A DNA stretch of 15,828 nucleotides, taken from contig JALRGK010000233.1 in NCBI GenBank assembly GCA_023253415.1, positions 1 to 15,828 on the forward strand, in the 5' to 3' direction. The translations under genes and the position numbers were made by a program. The notes under the pieces are model-generated. The model saw only the letters and a list, made by a program, of their open reading frames with translations. It was not told the origin of the DNA and did not search any database. This document shows positions 1 through 6,074 of the stretch, piece after piece; positions within the stretch are counted from its first letter, which is position 1; the number at the start of each line of letters is the position of its first letter. The stretch comes from Rhodocyclaceae bacterium. Its GTDB lineage: Bacteria; Pseudomonadota; Gammaproteobacteria; Burkholderiales; Rhodocyclaceae.

Positions 1-53
1 TCGAGGCCCACCCCGCGTATCAGGCGGCACTGAAGCTGATTCAGACCCTCTGA
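1..53 (+). CDS. 3' end of an unidentified upstream gene (partial)
   Basis: Reading from position 3, an open frame gives EAHPAYQAALKLIQTL and ends with TGA at 51-53, 15 bases before the uvrC start. The alanine- and leucine-rich end looks like the last helix of a soluble protein; some glutathione S-transferases finish in a similar way, but 16 residues cannot identify a family. It does not resemble the GacA/UvrY C-terminus often found upstream of uvrC. The close spacing suggests that uvrC may be transcribed with it. Confidence 0.4.
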   Translation, partial: EAHPAYQAALKLIQTL

Positions 54-68
54 ACACCGCGACCCATC

Positions 69-1928
69 ATGACCCACCCCCTGCAGGATCAGGTACGCAC
101 GCTGCCTGAGCGGCCGGGGGTGTATCGTTTTCTGGCCGAAGATGGTCTGGTGCTCTATGTGGGCAAAGCACGGAATCTCAAGAACCGTGTTTCCTCCTAT
201 TTCGCCAAGAATCTGAGCAGCCCACGTATCGCACTGATGGTGAGCAAGGTTGCGCGACTGGAAGTGACGCCGACGCCCTCTGAATCGGAAGCACTACTCC
301 TCGAAAACCACCTGATCAAGGAACTGGCGCCTAAATACAATATCCTGTTCCGTGATGACAAGTCGTACCCGTATATTCGTCTGACCCGCGAACCCTGGCC
401 CATGATCGGCTTGCATCGTGGCGCGCTCTCGAATACAGCCGAATACTTCGGGCCGTACCCCAATGCGTGGTCGGTACGTCAAGCCGTCCATTTGCTGCAA
501 AAGATCTTCAGACTGCGCACCTGTGAAGCGTCTGTGTTTAACAACCGTACCCGACCTTGTCTGCTCTATCAGATCAAGCGGTGCTCCGGACCTTGTGCCG
601 GCAAAATCAGTGCCGCCGATTATGCTGAAGACGTAAAAGCGGCCGGTTTGTTCCTGCAGGGAAGGCACCAGGAAGTCACCCAGCGGCTGACCAACCTGAT
701 GACCCAGGCATCAGAGGCTTTGGCCTTCGAACAGGCGGCCCAATTCCGCGATCAGATCCAGGCGTTGCATCACGCACAGGATACGCAGATCATGGATAGT
801 CATCAGGCGGAGGATGTCGACATCATTGTGGCCGTAGCGCAGGCCGGTAGCCTCTGCGTCAATCTGGCCATGGTGCGTGGTGGTCGACACCTGGGGGATC
901 GGCCGCAGTTTCCCCAGAACAGTCACCAGCTGGAGCTGGACAAGGCGACTCTGAGCGAAGTGCTCTCTGCCTTTGTTGAGGCGCACTACGCCGTGCACCC
1001 GGCACCTGGGCGTGTACTGGTCAATGTGCCGGTTGATGACGCCGTTACGGAAACGTTGGCAGGGATACTCGGGCGGCCGCTACCGATGGCATTACCACAC
1101 TATGCCCAGCACAAGGCCTGGGTTGAGTTGGCGGTCACGAATGCGGGTCTGGCACTGACGCAACGCCGCCAGATGCAAACCCTGCAGGGCAAGCGTCAGT
1201 CTGAACTTCTACGGTCATTACAGCAGGCGGGGCTCGCCATTGAGCAACTGCAACGGATCGAATGCTTTGACATCAGCCACACACAGGGCGAGGCAGCTGT
1301 GGCGAGTTGCGTTGTGTGGATACACGATGACAAGTCGGGCGGGGGGATGCGCCGCAGCGAGTACCGGCGCTTCAATATCACCGACATTACGCCCGGCGAC
1401 GATTATGCGGCCATTCATCAGGCTGTTTACCGGCGCTACAAACCCATCGAGCAGGCGGGACTATCCACAGAAGCGACTCGTCCCGATCTACTTCTCATTG
1501 ATGGCGGCAAAGGGCAGGTCAGCAAAGCCTTCGAAGCGCTTTCCGAGCTGGGCTTGAGTGATCAACCCATCGTTGGTGTTGCCAAAGGCCTCGGTCGAAA
1601 ACCTGGTCTGGAATCGCTAGTCTTTTCTGACGAACGTGAGCCCCTGCATCTGGATCCAGATAATCCTGGCCTGCACCTGGTACAGGAAATCCGCGATGAA
1701 GCACACCGCTTTGCACTGACTGGCCATCGTGGGCGTCGGCAGAAGGCGCGCATCAGTTCGCGTTTGGACGATATACCCGGAATCGGCCCCAAACGGCGTA
1801 AAGCCCTGATTAGCTGCTTTGGCAGCGTATCGGATATCAAAGTCGCCAGCGTTGATGCCATCGCCAATGTACCTGGCATGAGTCCCGAATTAGCGCAACG
1901 GGTTCACGAAGCGCTGCAAGATGGCTGA
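69..1928 (+). CDS. uvrC: UvrC, excinuclease ABC subunit C
   Basis: UvrC is the dual-incision nuclease of nucleotide excision repair. It joins UvrB on damaged DNA and cuts 3' and then 5' of the lesion. The 619 residues show the whole family plan. The N-terminal GIY-YIG nuclease (about 15-95) has G17-V-Y19, Y30-V-G32, K33, R40 and E79. Four cysteines (C152, C164, C172, C176) match those reported to bind an iron-sulfur cluster in E. coli UvrC. A UVR motif that contacts UvrB lies near 210-238. The C-terminal RNase H-like nuclease has D401 (FDISH), D478 (LIDGG) and H546 (RDEAHRFA). A helix-hairpin-helix pair fills about 565-617. The first ATG fits family length, although no good ribosome binding site precedes it. 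The end overlaps pgsA by 8 bases, a common gammaproteobacterial pairing. Confidence 0.98.
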   Translation: MTHPLQDQVRTLPERPGVYRFLAEDGLVLYVGKARNLKNRVSSYFAKNLSSPRIALMVSKVARLEVTPTPSESEALLLENHLIKELAPKYNILFRDDKSYPYIRLTREPWPMIGLHRGALSNTAEYFGPYPNAWSVRQAVHLLQKIFRLRTCEASVFNNRTRPCLLYQIKRCSGPCAGKISAADYAEDVKAAGLFLQGRHQEVTQRLTNLMTQASEALAFEQAAQFRDQIQALHHAQDTQIMDSHQAEDVDIIVAVAQAGSLCVNLAMVRGGRHLGDRPQFPQNSHQLELDKATLSEVLSAFVEAHYAVHPAPGRVLVNVPVDDAVTETLAGILGRPLPMALPHYAQHKAWVELAVTNAGLALTQRRQMQTLQGKRQSELLRSLQQAGLAIEQLQRIECFDISHTQGEAAVASCVVWIHDDKSGGGMRRSEYRRFNITDITPGDDYAAIHQAVYRRYKPIEQAGLSTEATRPDLLLIDGGKGQVSKAFEALSELGLSDQPIVGVAKGLGRKPGLESLVFSDEREPLHLDPDNPGLHLVQEIRDEAHRFALTGHRGRRQKARISSRLDDIPGIGPKRRKALISCFGSVSDIKVASVDAIANVPGMSPELAQRVHEALQDG

Positions 1929-2502
1929 TAATAGCGTCATGAATCTGCCACTGATCCTTACCTGGGCGCGCATCGCCTGTATCCCCTTACTTGTTATCGC
2001 ATTTGTGCCAAATGTGCTGCCGATCAACGAGGAGGGTAGGAACACGCTTTCGGCGGTTCTGTTTATCGTTGCGGCTGTCACCGATTGGCTGGATGGGTAT
2101 CTGGCGCGCAAGTGGAACCAGACCTCAAATTTCGGCGCATTTCTGGATCCGGTTGCAGATAAACTCATTGTGTCGACGGCGCTGATTCTATTGGTTGCTG
2201 ATGGCCGTGTTAGCGAATTGGTAACCATCATCATCATCGGCCGTGAAATTACCATTTCGGCATTGCGAGAATGGATGGCTAGCATGGGTAAACGGAAGAG
2301 TGTAGCCGTTAACATGATTGGCAAATTCAAGACGGCAGCCCAGCTGACGGCCATTCCTATGCTGCTACAGTCGGGTGTTGTTGCCGGGCTGGATATGCTG
2401 TTCTGGGGAACGCTGCTGATATGGATTGCAGCTGTCTTGACCCTCTGGTCAATGGCTTATTATCTGTACGTGGCATGGCCCGATCTGAAAGAAAGTGATT
2501 AA
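1921..2502 (+). CDS. pgsA: PgsA, CDP-diacylglycerol-glycerol-3-phosphate 3-phosphatidyltransferase
   Basis: This inner-membrane enzyme transfers the phosphatidyl group of CDP-diacylglycerol to glycerol-3-phosphate. It is the committed step to phosphatidylglycerol and cardiolipin. The full CDP-alcohol phosphatidyltransferase signature is present: D58-G59-x2-A62-R63-x8-G72-x3-D76-x3-D80, just after D55. Several hydrophobic membrane segments surround it (about 9-30, 43-56, 82-95, 140-190). The 193 residues are slightly longer than E. coli PgsA. The ATG at 1921 overlaps the uvrC end and implies coupled translation. The ATG at 1939 gives an N-terminus that aligns better with E. coli and cannot be excluded, since neither start has a clear Shine-Dalgarno sequence. 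Confidence 0.96.
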   Translation: MADNSVMNLPLILTWARIACIPLLVIAFVPNVLPINEEGRNTLSAVLFIVAAVTDWLDGYLARKWNQTSNFGAFLDPVADKLIVSTALILLVADGRVSELVTIIIIGREITISALREWMASMGKRKSVAVNMIGKFKTAAQLTAIPMLLQSGVVAGLDMLFWGTLLIWIAAVLTLWSMAYYLYVAWPDLKESD

Positions 2503-2522
2503 AAAATCTGGAAATAAAATGC

Positions 2523-2552
2523 TTGACCCACGCTTCCGGATCTCTGTATAAT
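2523..2552 (+). promoter_or_regulatory. Sigma70 promoter of the tRNA-Gly/Cys/Gly operon
   Basis: A -35 box TTGACC (2523-2528) is followed after 18 bases by a perfect -10 box TATAAT (2547-2552). The stretch after it (cgggctcc) is GC-rich, the discriminator type typical of stringently controlled stable-RNA genes. Transcription should begin near 2559, about six bases before the first tRNA. It lies in the 62-base gap after pgsA, where no terminator is visible. Confidence 0.85.
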
Positions 2553-2564
2553 TCGGGCTCCGAT

Positions 2565-2640
2565 GCGGCAGTAGCTCAGTTGGTAGAGCGATACCTTGCC
2601 AAGGTATAGGTCGAGAGTTCGAGACTCTTCTGCCGCTCCA
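2565..2640 (+). tRNA. tRNA-Gly (GCC), first copy
   Basis: The 76 bases fold as a cloverleaf with acceptor stem GCGGCAG/CTGCCGC, D-arm TAGCTCAGTTGGTAGAGC, anticodon loop TTGCCAA (anticodon GCC) and a T-loop with TTCGAGA. The 3' CCA is encoded in the DNA. It closely resembles E. coli glyV/W/X/Y. It is identical over its whole length to the copy at 2788-2863. Confidence 0.98.
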
Positions 2641-2650
2641 GTTTCAAAAG

Positions 2651-2676
2651 AAGGGAAAGCAGCGCTTTCCCTTTTT
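2651..2676 (+). terminator. Hairpin with T-run between tRNA-Gly and tRNA-Cys
   Basis: A perfect 10-bp stem (aagggaaagc at 2651-2660 paired with 2664-2673) with a 3-base loop leads into five T residues at 2672-2676. It has the form of a Rho-independent terminator. However, tRNA-Cys starts only 17 bases later, with no room for a separate promoter. It is therefore either a leaky terminator (attenuator) or a processing hairpin inside the precursor RNA. Confidence 0.65.
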
Positions 2677-2693
2677 AATTCAGAAGTACCCAG

Positions 2694-2767
2694 GGCGCGA
2701 TAGCAAAGCGGTTATGCACCGGATTGCAAATCCGTGTAGGTCGGTTCGACTCCGGCTCGCGCCTCCA
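2694..2767 (+). tRNA. tRNA-Cys (GCA)
   Basis: The 74 bases form a cloverleaf with acceptor stem GGCGCGA/TCGCGCC, anticodon loop ATTGCAAAT (anticodon GCA), T-arm cggTTCGACTccg and encoded CCA. It is close to E. coli cysT in sequence and length. It sits between two identical tRNA-Gly genes and depends on the upstream promoter. Confidence 0.98.
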
Positions 2768-2787
2768 GGATTTCGTAAGCAGTTTTT

Positions 2788-2863
2788 GCGGCAGTAGCTC
2801 AGTTGGTAGAGCGATACCTTGCCAAGGTATAGGTCGAGAGTTCGAGACTCTTCTGCCGCTCCA
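2788..2863 (+). tRNA. tRNA-Gly (GCC), second copy
   Basis: It is identical over 76 bases to the tRNA-Gly at 2565-2640, with anticodon GCC and encoded CCA. The flanking bases differ, so the duplication covers just the mature tRNA. It is the last tRNA of the operon and is followed 5 bases later by a strong terminator. Confidence 0.98.
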
Positions 2864-2868
2864 AATAG

Positions 2869-2898
2869 AAAGGCCAGTGCTTCGGTACTGGCCTTTTT
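2869..2898 (+). terminator. Rho-independent terminator of the tRNA operon
   Basis: A 12-bp stem (2869-2880 with 2885-2896, core ggccagt/actggcc, one G-T pair) is closed by a C(TTCG)G tetraloop, among the most stable RNA loops known. It runs into TTTTTCTTTT. It cleanly separates the tRNA unit from the lipoprotein gene. Confidence 0.93.
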
Positions 2899-2951
2899 CT
2901 TTTGTTGGCTTGCTGTTAATGTGTAAGACGCTAAAAAAAAGGAGCAGGTCA

Positions 2952-3251
2952 ATGCGTAAGTTCATCGGTACCGGTATATTGCTGGCCTTGTCGCTGTCGG
3001 CCTGCGGTGGGCCGGGTGTTAGCAGGATTGGCGACAACCTTTATTCAGTGAGCGAGAAAAGCCAGCCCACTCAAGCGGCTGCAGAACACATTCCTGATCC
3101 AGCGATTGATGACATCAAAGATGCCGCGAAGAACTACTGTGCAGATAACAAGCAACAAGTCAAAGTCGTGAGCTATGACCAACCACAGGAGCCCACACAG
3201 CGTCAGGGGATGTTTACGATGACTTTCAGCTGTATCAACGAAGTTCGTTAA
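2952..3251 (+). CDS. Small predicted lipoprotein of unknown function
   Basis: This gene encodes 99 residues. The start at 2952 is set by a good ribosome binding site (AGGAG at 2940-2944, seven bases away) and by the signal peptide that begins there. The same frame is open further upstream, but that part lies in tRNA genes and cannot be coding. Residues 1-17 are a lipoprotein signal (basic MRK, hydrophobic stretch, lipobox LSAC with C18), so the protein should be lipid-anchored. The mature part has a short IGDNLYSVS segment, then a helical part with A58-AKNYC63 and a later FSC, so C63 and C93 may form a disulfide. Small proteobacterial lipoproteins with this pattern are common, but I know of no assigned function. 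A promoter of its own is implied by the terminator upstream, though none is obvious. Confidence 0.85.
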   Translation: MRKFIGTGILLALSLSACGGPGVSRIGDNLYSVSEKSQPTQAAAEHIPDPAIDDIKDAAKNYCADNKQQVKVVSYDQPQEPTQRQGMFTMTFSCINEVR

Positions 3252-3304
3252 ATCGCCCGAATCTGATTTGTGCGCACCAATGCGCGTCGGGTTGGATGTA
3301 GGTC

Positions 3305-3329
3305 AGGGGGGAGATTCGAGTCCCCCTTT
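3305..3329 (+). terminator. Possible terminator after the lipoprotein gene
   Basis: G-rich and C-rich arms (3305-3312 with 3321-3328, core ggggga/tccccc) form an 8-bp stem with the 8-base loop gattcgag. The following T-run is short (TTTA), so termination would be weak. The loop and the preceding tgtaggtc also resemble a tRNA T-arm, so a tRNA remnant is an alternative reading. Confidence 0.45.
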
Positions 3330-3333
3330 ACTT

Positions 3334-3380
3334 CCACACCGTACTTTACATAATAAACATTATGCGTGTATTCGGTGTGG
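3334..3380. repeat. 8-bp inverted repeat enclosing the dif-like site
   Basis: CCACACCG (3334-3341) and CGGTGTGG (3373-3380) are perfect inverted repeats, 31 bases apart. Between them lies the dif-like 28-mer, whose own cataat/attatg arms nest a second hairpin. No T-run follows on either strand, so this is not an ordinary terminator. It may help structure the recombination site or be a relic of an insertion. Confidence 0.7.
3343..3370 (-). other. dif: Probable chromosomal dif site (XerC/XerD recombination site)
   Basis: Read on the - strand, the site has an XerC-like arm TACACGCATAA (3370-3360), a six-base centre TGTTTA (3359-3354) and an XerD-like arm TTATGTAAAGT (3353-3343). Against E. coli dif as I recall it, 21 of 28 positions agree: XerC arm 7 of 11, centre 5 of 6, XerD arm 9 of 11. 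The conserved CGCATAATGT core is intact. XerC and XerD resolve chromosome dimers at dif, with FtsK at the division septum. The location fits: it lies in the gap between convergent genes, most flanking genes run toward it, and the exact KOPS octamers point to it. A dif-like site belonging to an integrated element or plasmid is less likely, since no such genes are nearby. Confidence 0.8.
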
Positions 3381-3396
3381 CGGTTGGGGGATCATG

Positions 3397-3414
3397 GTGC
3401 CGTCAGAACGGCAC
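3397..3414. other. Perfect hairpin over the rluA stop codon
   Basis: GTGCCGT (3397-3403) and ACGGCAC (3408-3414) form a 7-bp stem with a 4-base loop. The rluA TGA (3403-3405 on the - strand) lies in it. No T-run follows on either strand. It may stabilise the rluA mRNA end; a terminator role is not supported. Confidence 0.4.
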
Positions 3415-4029
3415 GGCTGAATCAAATACCATGGTGTCTCCTGTTATCGGATGTGCAAATGACAGATGTCGTGCGTGAAGGTACATACGCGGTGCCCGGG
3501 CCAGTATTTCAGGGCTGGCGTACAGTGGATCTCCCAGAATGGCATGGCCAACCGCCATAAGATGCATCCGCAGTTGATGCGATCGACCAGTAAACGGTTC
3601 CAGATCCACCCGCGTCCAGTTTTCTACTACGTTACGTTCCAGCACCTGAAAATGAGTCAATGAGGGTTTGCCAGTCTCGAAATCAATTTTTTGCCGTGGT
3701 CGGTTTGGCCAATCGGCGATTAACGGGAAATCAATGCTGCCCTGATCATCTTTTATCAGACCATCCACAATCGCTTCATAGCGCTTATGAACGAGCCGCT
3801 CGCGGAAGGCTTTGCTAAGCCCACTGCTCATGGCCTGACCGAGCGCCAGCATCATGAGGCCAGAGGTTGGTTCATCAAGTCGATGTACGACAACTGCATC
3901 AGGATAAGCTGGTTTTAAACGTGTAATAACGCTATCCCATTTTTCGGGGCGGCGACCTGGCTGCGACAGTAAGCCAGCCGGCTTGCAAACGACCAGTAAG
4001 CCGTTATCGTTGTAGAGGATTTGAGGCAT
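3403..4029 (-). CDS. rluA: RluA, dual-specificity 23S rRNA/tRNA pseudouridine synthase
   Basis: RluA converts uridine to pseudouridine at 23S rRNA position 746 and at position 32 of several tRNAs. The 208 residues match the E. coli RluA pattern from end to end. They include an N-terminal LVVCKPAGLLSQPG segment, the catalytic block HRLDEPTSG with D52 as the nucleophile, DWPNRPRQKIDFETGKP, the GRSHQLRMH motif and ILGDPLYASPE. There is no S4 domain, as expected for RluA as opposed to RluB/C/D. The usual residue after HRLD varies here (E-P), which leaves the catalytic Asp intact. The ATG at 4029 lacks a strong ribosome binding site. The gene diverges from dsbB with a 62-base gap and converges on the lipoprotein gene across the dif-like site. 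Confidence 0.95.
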   Translation of the reverse strand: MPQILYNDNGLLVVCKPAGLLSQPGRRPEKWDSVITRLKPAYPDAVVVHRLDEPTSGLMMLALGQAMSSGLSKAFRERLVHKRYEAIVDGLIKDDQGSIDFPLIADWPNRPRQKIDFETGKPSLTHFQVLERNVVENWTRVDLEPFTGRSHQLRMHLMAVGHAILGDPLYASPEILARAPRMYLHARHLSFAHPITGDTMVFDSAVPF

Positions 4030-4032
4030 CTG

Positions 4033-4063
4033 TTGTCGGTATCTGGCGCTCGGCGCTTATAAT
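4033..4063 (+). promoter_or_regulatory. Likely promoter of dsbB
   Basis: A perfect -10 box TATAAT (4058-4063) is preceded by TTGTCG (4033-4038) with a long 19-base spacer. Transcription would begin near 4070. That is after the first possible ATG (4068) and favours the ATG at 4092 as the dsbB start. Confidence 0.5.
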
Positions 4064-4091
4064 TCGAATGATCAGAAATTACTGCAATATC

Positions 4092-4568
4092 ATGAAGATA
4101 AAGCCACTGGTATTTAACCTGTTCGTATTCACTGCATCTGCCGGCGCTTTGTTGGTAGCGCTGTACATGCAACATGGCAAAGGGTTACAGCCTTGCACCA
4201 TGTGCATTATCCAACGATATGCCTTTGTATTCATGGGGTTGTCCGCATTAATTGCGATGATTCTACCGTTTAGGCCCATTCGGTGGTTGATGGTCTTTAC
4301 CGGATTGCTCGCCGGCCTAAGCGGCGTTATAGCCGCCATTCGTAATCTGTGGGTGTTAAGCCATCCGGAAATTCTCTGTGGGCGAGACCCGATTGAGCTT
4401 TTTCTGAATAGTTTGCCAACGGCACAATGGTTTCCCAAGGTTTTTGTTGCGCTGGGACTCTGTTCGGACCCGATTCCCCCTCTCTTCGGCCTGCCCTTAC
4501 CCGCCTGGTCGCTGATCGGGCTGTTGCTGTTGAGCGTTTTGTTGCTGTTGTCGCTCCGCCGGGACTGA
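4092..4568 (+). CDS. dsbB: DsbB, disulfide bond formation protein (quinone-linked oxidase)
   Basis: DsbB is an inner-membrane protein that reoxidises periplasmic DsbA and passes the electrons to quinone. From the ATG at 4092 it has 158 residues with four hydrophobic membrane segments (about 6-26, 43-60, 65-85, 136-155). The first redox pair is C35-T-M-C38 in LQPCTMCIIQR; R42 matches the arginine linked to quinone in E. coli. The second pair is C96 and C124 in the larger periplasmic loop. An in-frame ATG at 4068 would add eight residues; I prefer 4092 because a promoter -10 box ends at 4063 and family N-termini fit better. Neither start has a good ribosome binding site. The last 72 bases overlap, tail to tail, the efflux lipoprotein gene on the other strand. 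Confidence 0.93.
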   Translation: MKIKPLVFNLFVFTASAGALLVALYMQHGKGLQPCTMCIIQRYAFVFMGLSALIAMILPFRPIRWLMVFTGLLAGLSGVIAAIRNLWVLSHPEILCGRDPIELFLNSLPTAQWFPKVFVALGLCSDPIPPLFGLPLPAWSLIGLLLLSVLLLLSLRRD

Positions 4569-6074
4569 TGTCGCTGATGTTTTAACGCTGGCGACATCAG
4601 CGCCAGGTGGATCCCAGCTGCCACCAATCGCCTTAATGAGTTGAATACTGGCTGTAAGGCGCTCATTGGCGATTTGTATGGAACGCTCTCGATTACTCAG
4701 CGCCTGGTTTACGGCAACCACCACGTTGGTATAACTATCGATCCCTGCGTTGTAGCGGTTCAACGAGATGACCACAGCACGGTCTGCCATGTCGGCGGCC
4801 TCATCTTGAGAGACAGCCTCGTTTTCTTTGACACGCAACGTCGCTAACTGGGTCTCGACTTCCTGAATGGCTGTCAGTACAGTCTGACGGTAGGTAGCAA
4901 CGCTTTCATCGTAGGCACCACGGGCCTGTTCGACTGCGGCCGCACGTGTCCCGAAATCCAGGGCGGTCATGGCCAGGCTTGGACCAATGCCCCAGAAGAG
5001 GAACGGCGCGCTGAACAACTGGCTGAAGGAACTGCCCTGAAACCCCACGTTATTACCCGGTAACCCCGAAGGGTTTAAGGTCAGACTCGGGAAATAAGCG
5101 GCTTTCTGATAGCCAATCTGCGCATTGGCGGCCGCCATACGTCGCTCTGCAGCCCCGATATCTGGACGTCTTTCCAGTAATTGCGCGGGAAGTCCGGCCG
5201 GTACCACGGGCACGGTCAGGTCTGCACGACCCGGTAACGGGTTGAACGCCAGAGAAAATTCGGAGGCGGGCTTGCCGATCAATGTTGCAATAATGGCTTC
5301 TTGTGTGGCTCTGTTGGCTTCCACCGCCACCATGCGTGCTTCTGTTGAGCGATACTGCATCGTGGCATTAATCAGATCCTGTTTGGCCTTAACGCCGACT
5401 TCAAAGTTATTACGGGTGATCTCGACGCTTTTGCGGTTCTGTTCTGTCGTGTCTGTGTACAGAACTTTCAGCGAATCGAGTGAACGTACCGTAAAGTAGG
5501 ACTGTGCCAGTTGCGCCTGCATGGAAAGTCGCGCATTTTCCAGGTCGGAAACACTGGCAACAAATGCAGCATCTTTTGATTCGACGTTACGGCGTAATTT
5601 ACCCCAGATGTCGGCGTCCCAGCTTAACCCGAGCTGGAAGTTAACGGCATTGTTGATGCTGCCATTATCGATGGTGCCATCGGCCGGGTTGATCAGGTTG
5701 CCTGAACCGGCTGACCCCGTTCGCCCCCCCTGCCCTGAAAAGTTCAATGTTGGGTAGCGCGCGGCCGAAGCACTGGATGCCTGGGCCTGCGCCTGGCGAA
5801 CCCGCGCCACATAGAGTGCCACGTTCTGGTTATTCGGCTCGATTTGCGCCATCAAATCATTGAGCACCGGGTCGCGGAAAATTTTCCACCACTCGCCCTT
5901 GCTCACGTCATCCTCTGGGGCTGCAATTTTCCAACCCGGTGCGGGTTTGAACGCTGCAGATACCGGCGCTTGAGGTCGCTCATAATCCGGCCCAACTGCA
6001 CAGCCGGCCAGCATCAGGCTACAGATGATCAACCAATAAGCCTGATTACGAGGAAACGGTGAATGTCTAGTCAT
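4497..6074 (-). CDS. RND efflux outer-membrane channel lipoprotein (OprM/NodT family, OpmB-like)
   Basis: This outer-membrane factor forms the trimeric exit duct of a tripartite multidrug pump. The 525 residues begin with a lipoprotein signal whose lipobox is LAGC, giving C25 as the acylated residue. It is followed by the family hallmark AVGPDYERP and by GEWWKIFRDPVLNDLM. Two outer-membrane-efflux repeats follow (about 65-260 and 290-480), including LLERRPDIGAAERRMAAANAQIG. The start ATG overlaps the mdtC stop in ATGA, so it is translated with the operon. This order matches the Pseudomonas muxABC-opmB operon; in E. coli mdtABC uses TolC instead. The C-terminal tail is unusually glutamine-rich (QQQQNAQQQQPDQ) because it is encoded opposite the leucine-rich end of dsbB. 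Confidence 0.93.
   Translation of the reverse strand: MTRHSPFPRNQAYWLIICSLMLAGCAVGPDYERPQAPVSAAFKPAPGWKIAAPEDDVSKGEWWKIFRDPVLNDLMAQIEPNNQNVALYVARVRQAQAQASSASAARYPTLNFSGQGGRTGSAGSGNLINPADGTIDNGSINNAVNFQLGLSWDADIWGKLRRNVESKDAAFVASVSDLENARLSMQAQLAQSYFTVRSLDSLKVLYTDTTEQNRKSVEITRNNFEVGVKAKQDLINATMQYRSTEARMVAVEANRATQEAIIATLIGKPASEFSLAFNPLPGRADLTVPVVPAGLPAQLLERRPDIGAAERRMAAANAQIGYQKAAYFPSLTLNPSGLPGNNVGFQGSSFSQLFSAPFLFWGIGPSLAMTALDFGTRAAAVEQARGAYDESVATYRQTVLTAIQEVETQLATLRVKENEAVSQDEAADMADRAVVISLNRYNAGIDSYTNVVVAVNQALSNRERSIQIANERLTASIQLIKAIGGSWDPPGADVASVKTSATSVPAERQQQQNAQQQQPDQRPGG
4565..4600. repeat. Perfect 10-bp inverted repeat at the dsbB stop
   Basis: CTGATGTCGC (4565-4574) and GCGACATCAG (4591-4600) pair perfectly with a 16-base loop. 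The dsbB TGA (4566-4568) lies in the first arm. The repeat also codes for part of the C-terminal tail of the outer-membrane lipoprotein on the - strand. No T-run follows, so it could protect the dsbB mRNA end more readily than terminate. Confidence 0.5.
5728..5735 (-). other. KOPS octamer (FtsK-orienting), pointing to dif
   Basis: The - strand reads GGGCAGGG, an exact match to the E. coli KOPS consensus GGGNAGGG. FtsK translocates in the reading direction, here leftward to the dif-like site. It lies inside the outer-membrane factor gene. Confidence 0.5.

Noticed and set aside
2724..2951. Upstream extension of the lipoprotein frame
   Set aside because: It would start inside tRNA-Cys and run through the second tRNA-Gly and the terminator. 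The signal peptide and ribosome binding site place the start at 2952.
2675..3037. Minus-strand reading frames of 90-120 codons across the tRNA cluster
   Set aside because: They are antisense translations of the tRNA genes, giving the familiar RRVSNSRPIPWQG and SRSRTDLHG type peptides that are a known source of false proteins. No ribosome binding site or domain supports them.
3334..3380. Bidirectional Rho-independent terminator
   Set aside because: The stem is followed by no T-run on either strand, and the loop of 31 bases is long; the dif-like core explains the sequence better.
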